Source: an uncultured cyanobacterium
GTDB taxonomy: Bacteria > Cyanobacteriota > Cyanobacteriia > PCC-6307 > Cyanobiaceae
Length of the DNA stretch: 6,093 nucleotides
Reading direction: 5' to 3'
NCBI GenBank assembly: GCA_903831165.1
Contig: CAIKWV010000094.1
Coordinates: 1-6,093, forward strand
Shown: positions 6,074 through 6,093 of the stretch, piece by piece
Layout of the letters: each line of letters begins with the position of its first letter
Numbering within the stretch: position 1 is the stretch's first letter
Position numbers and translations under genes: made by a program
The notes under the pieces: model-generated
Seen by the model: only the letters and a program-made list of their open reading frames with translations
Told to the model about the DNA's origin: nothing
The model's database searches: none

Positions 6074-6093
6074 GGCCCCTTGACGCAGGGGCC
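6074..6093. terminator. 7-bp GC-rich hairpin at the window end, possible terminator
   Basis: GGCCCCT (6074-6080) and AGGGGCC (6087-6093) are exact reverse complements around a six-base loop (TGACGC). This compact GC-rich stem could be an intrinsic terminator, but any T-run would fall past the last base of the window. It might serve a plus-strand transcript from ftsH or a convergent gene to the right. Confidence 0.35.

Larger units (their letters stand above)
5714..6093. other. 380-bp intergenic region after ftsH with no supportable gene
   Basis: No known protein or RNA family is recognised on either strand. An 82-codon open frame (5835-6083, +) has no ribosome-binding site, no recognisable domain and a composition rich in Arg, Ala, Pro and Val, as expected for chance frames in GC-rich DNA. 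The region contains several inverted repeats: 5715-5728, 5775-5790, 5818-5852, 5940-5969 and 6074-6093. An imperfect direct repeat (TGGTCAGTCAT at 5974, TGGTCAGCCAT at 6002) is also present. The next gene lies beyond the window. Confidence 0.6.

Noticed and set aside
5835..6083. 82-codon open frame on the plus strand after ftsH
   Set aside because: It has no ribosome-binding site and no recognisable domain. Its composition is typical of chance frames in GC-rich DNA, and it is crossed by hairpins. Not supported as a gene.
1..6093. CRISPR array, insertion sequence, tRNA or rRNA
   Set aside because: I saw no regularly spaced repeats, transposase motifs, terminal inverted repeats or tRNA-like cloverleaf sequence on either strand.

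Overview
The window is about two thirds G+C and gene-dense. It looks like the chromosome of a high-GC picocyanobacterium of the Synechococcus/Cyanobium group. That is an inference from the gene set: a small Nif11-domain protein, a cyanobacterial-type FtsH with two N-terminal membrane spans, and a DUF427 protein ending in the form I associate with cyanobacteria. Protein similarity was judged from memory of the families; no search was run. One perfect HIP1 octamer (GCGATCGC, 3302-3309) is present, so the window is not visibly HIP1-enriched.

Layout, left half. The plus strand starts inside ribD (riboflavin synthesis; the deaminase half lies outside the window). Its stop overlaps the start of an MscS-type mechanosensitive channel gene by 4 bp (ATGA), so the two probably form one transcript. 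The channel gene then runs 35 bp into the 3' end of a convergent minus-strand DUF427 gene.

Middle. Three minus-strand genes follow one another in the order SRAP (YedK/HMCES-like abasic-site protein), Nif11-domain protein, DUF427 protein. SRAP and Nif11 are separated by 184 bp, while Nif11 and DUF427 touch or nearly touch. The SRAP gene is divergent from ftsH, with 126 bp between them. That gap holds a tandem 12-bp repeat and an inverted repeat.

Right. A complete 630-residue FtsH AAA+ membrane metalloprotease occupies 3821-5713. The last 380 bp have no gene I can support but contain several inverted repeats, the strongest being an interrupted 12-bp stem at 5940-5969 and a 7-bp stem at the very end of the window.

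Most of this is ordinary core-genome content. The item most worth a second look is the C-terminus of the SRAP protein. After a flexible Gly/Ala/Ser/Pro tail it ends in QLDLL, which resembles a bacterial sliding-clamp (beta, DnaN) binding peptide. Eukaryotic HMCES carries a PCNA-binding PIP box at its C-terminus, so this could be a bacterial counterpart. I found no CRISPR array, mobile element, tRNA or rRNA.
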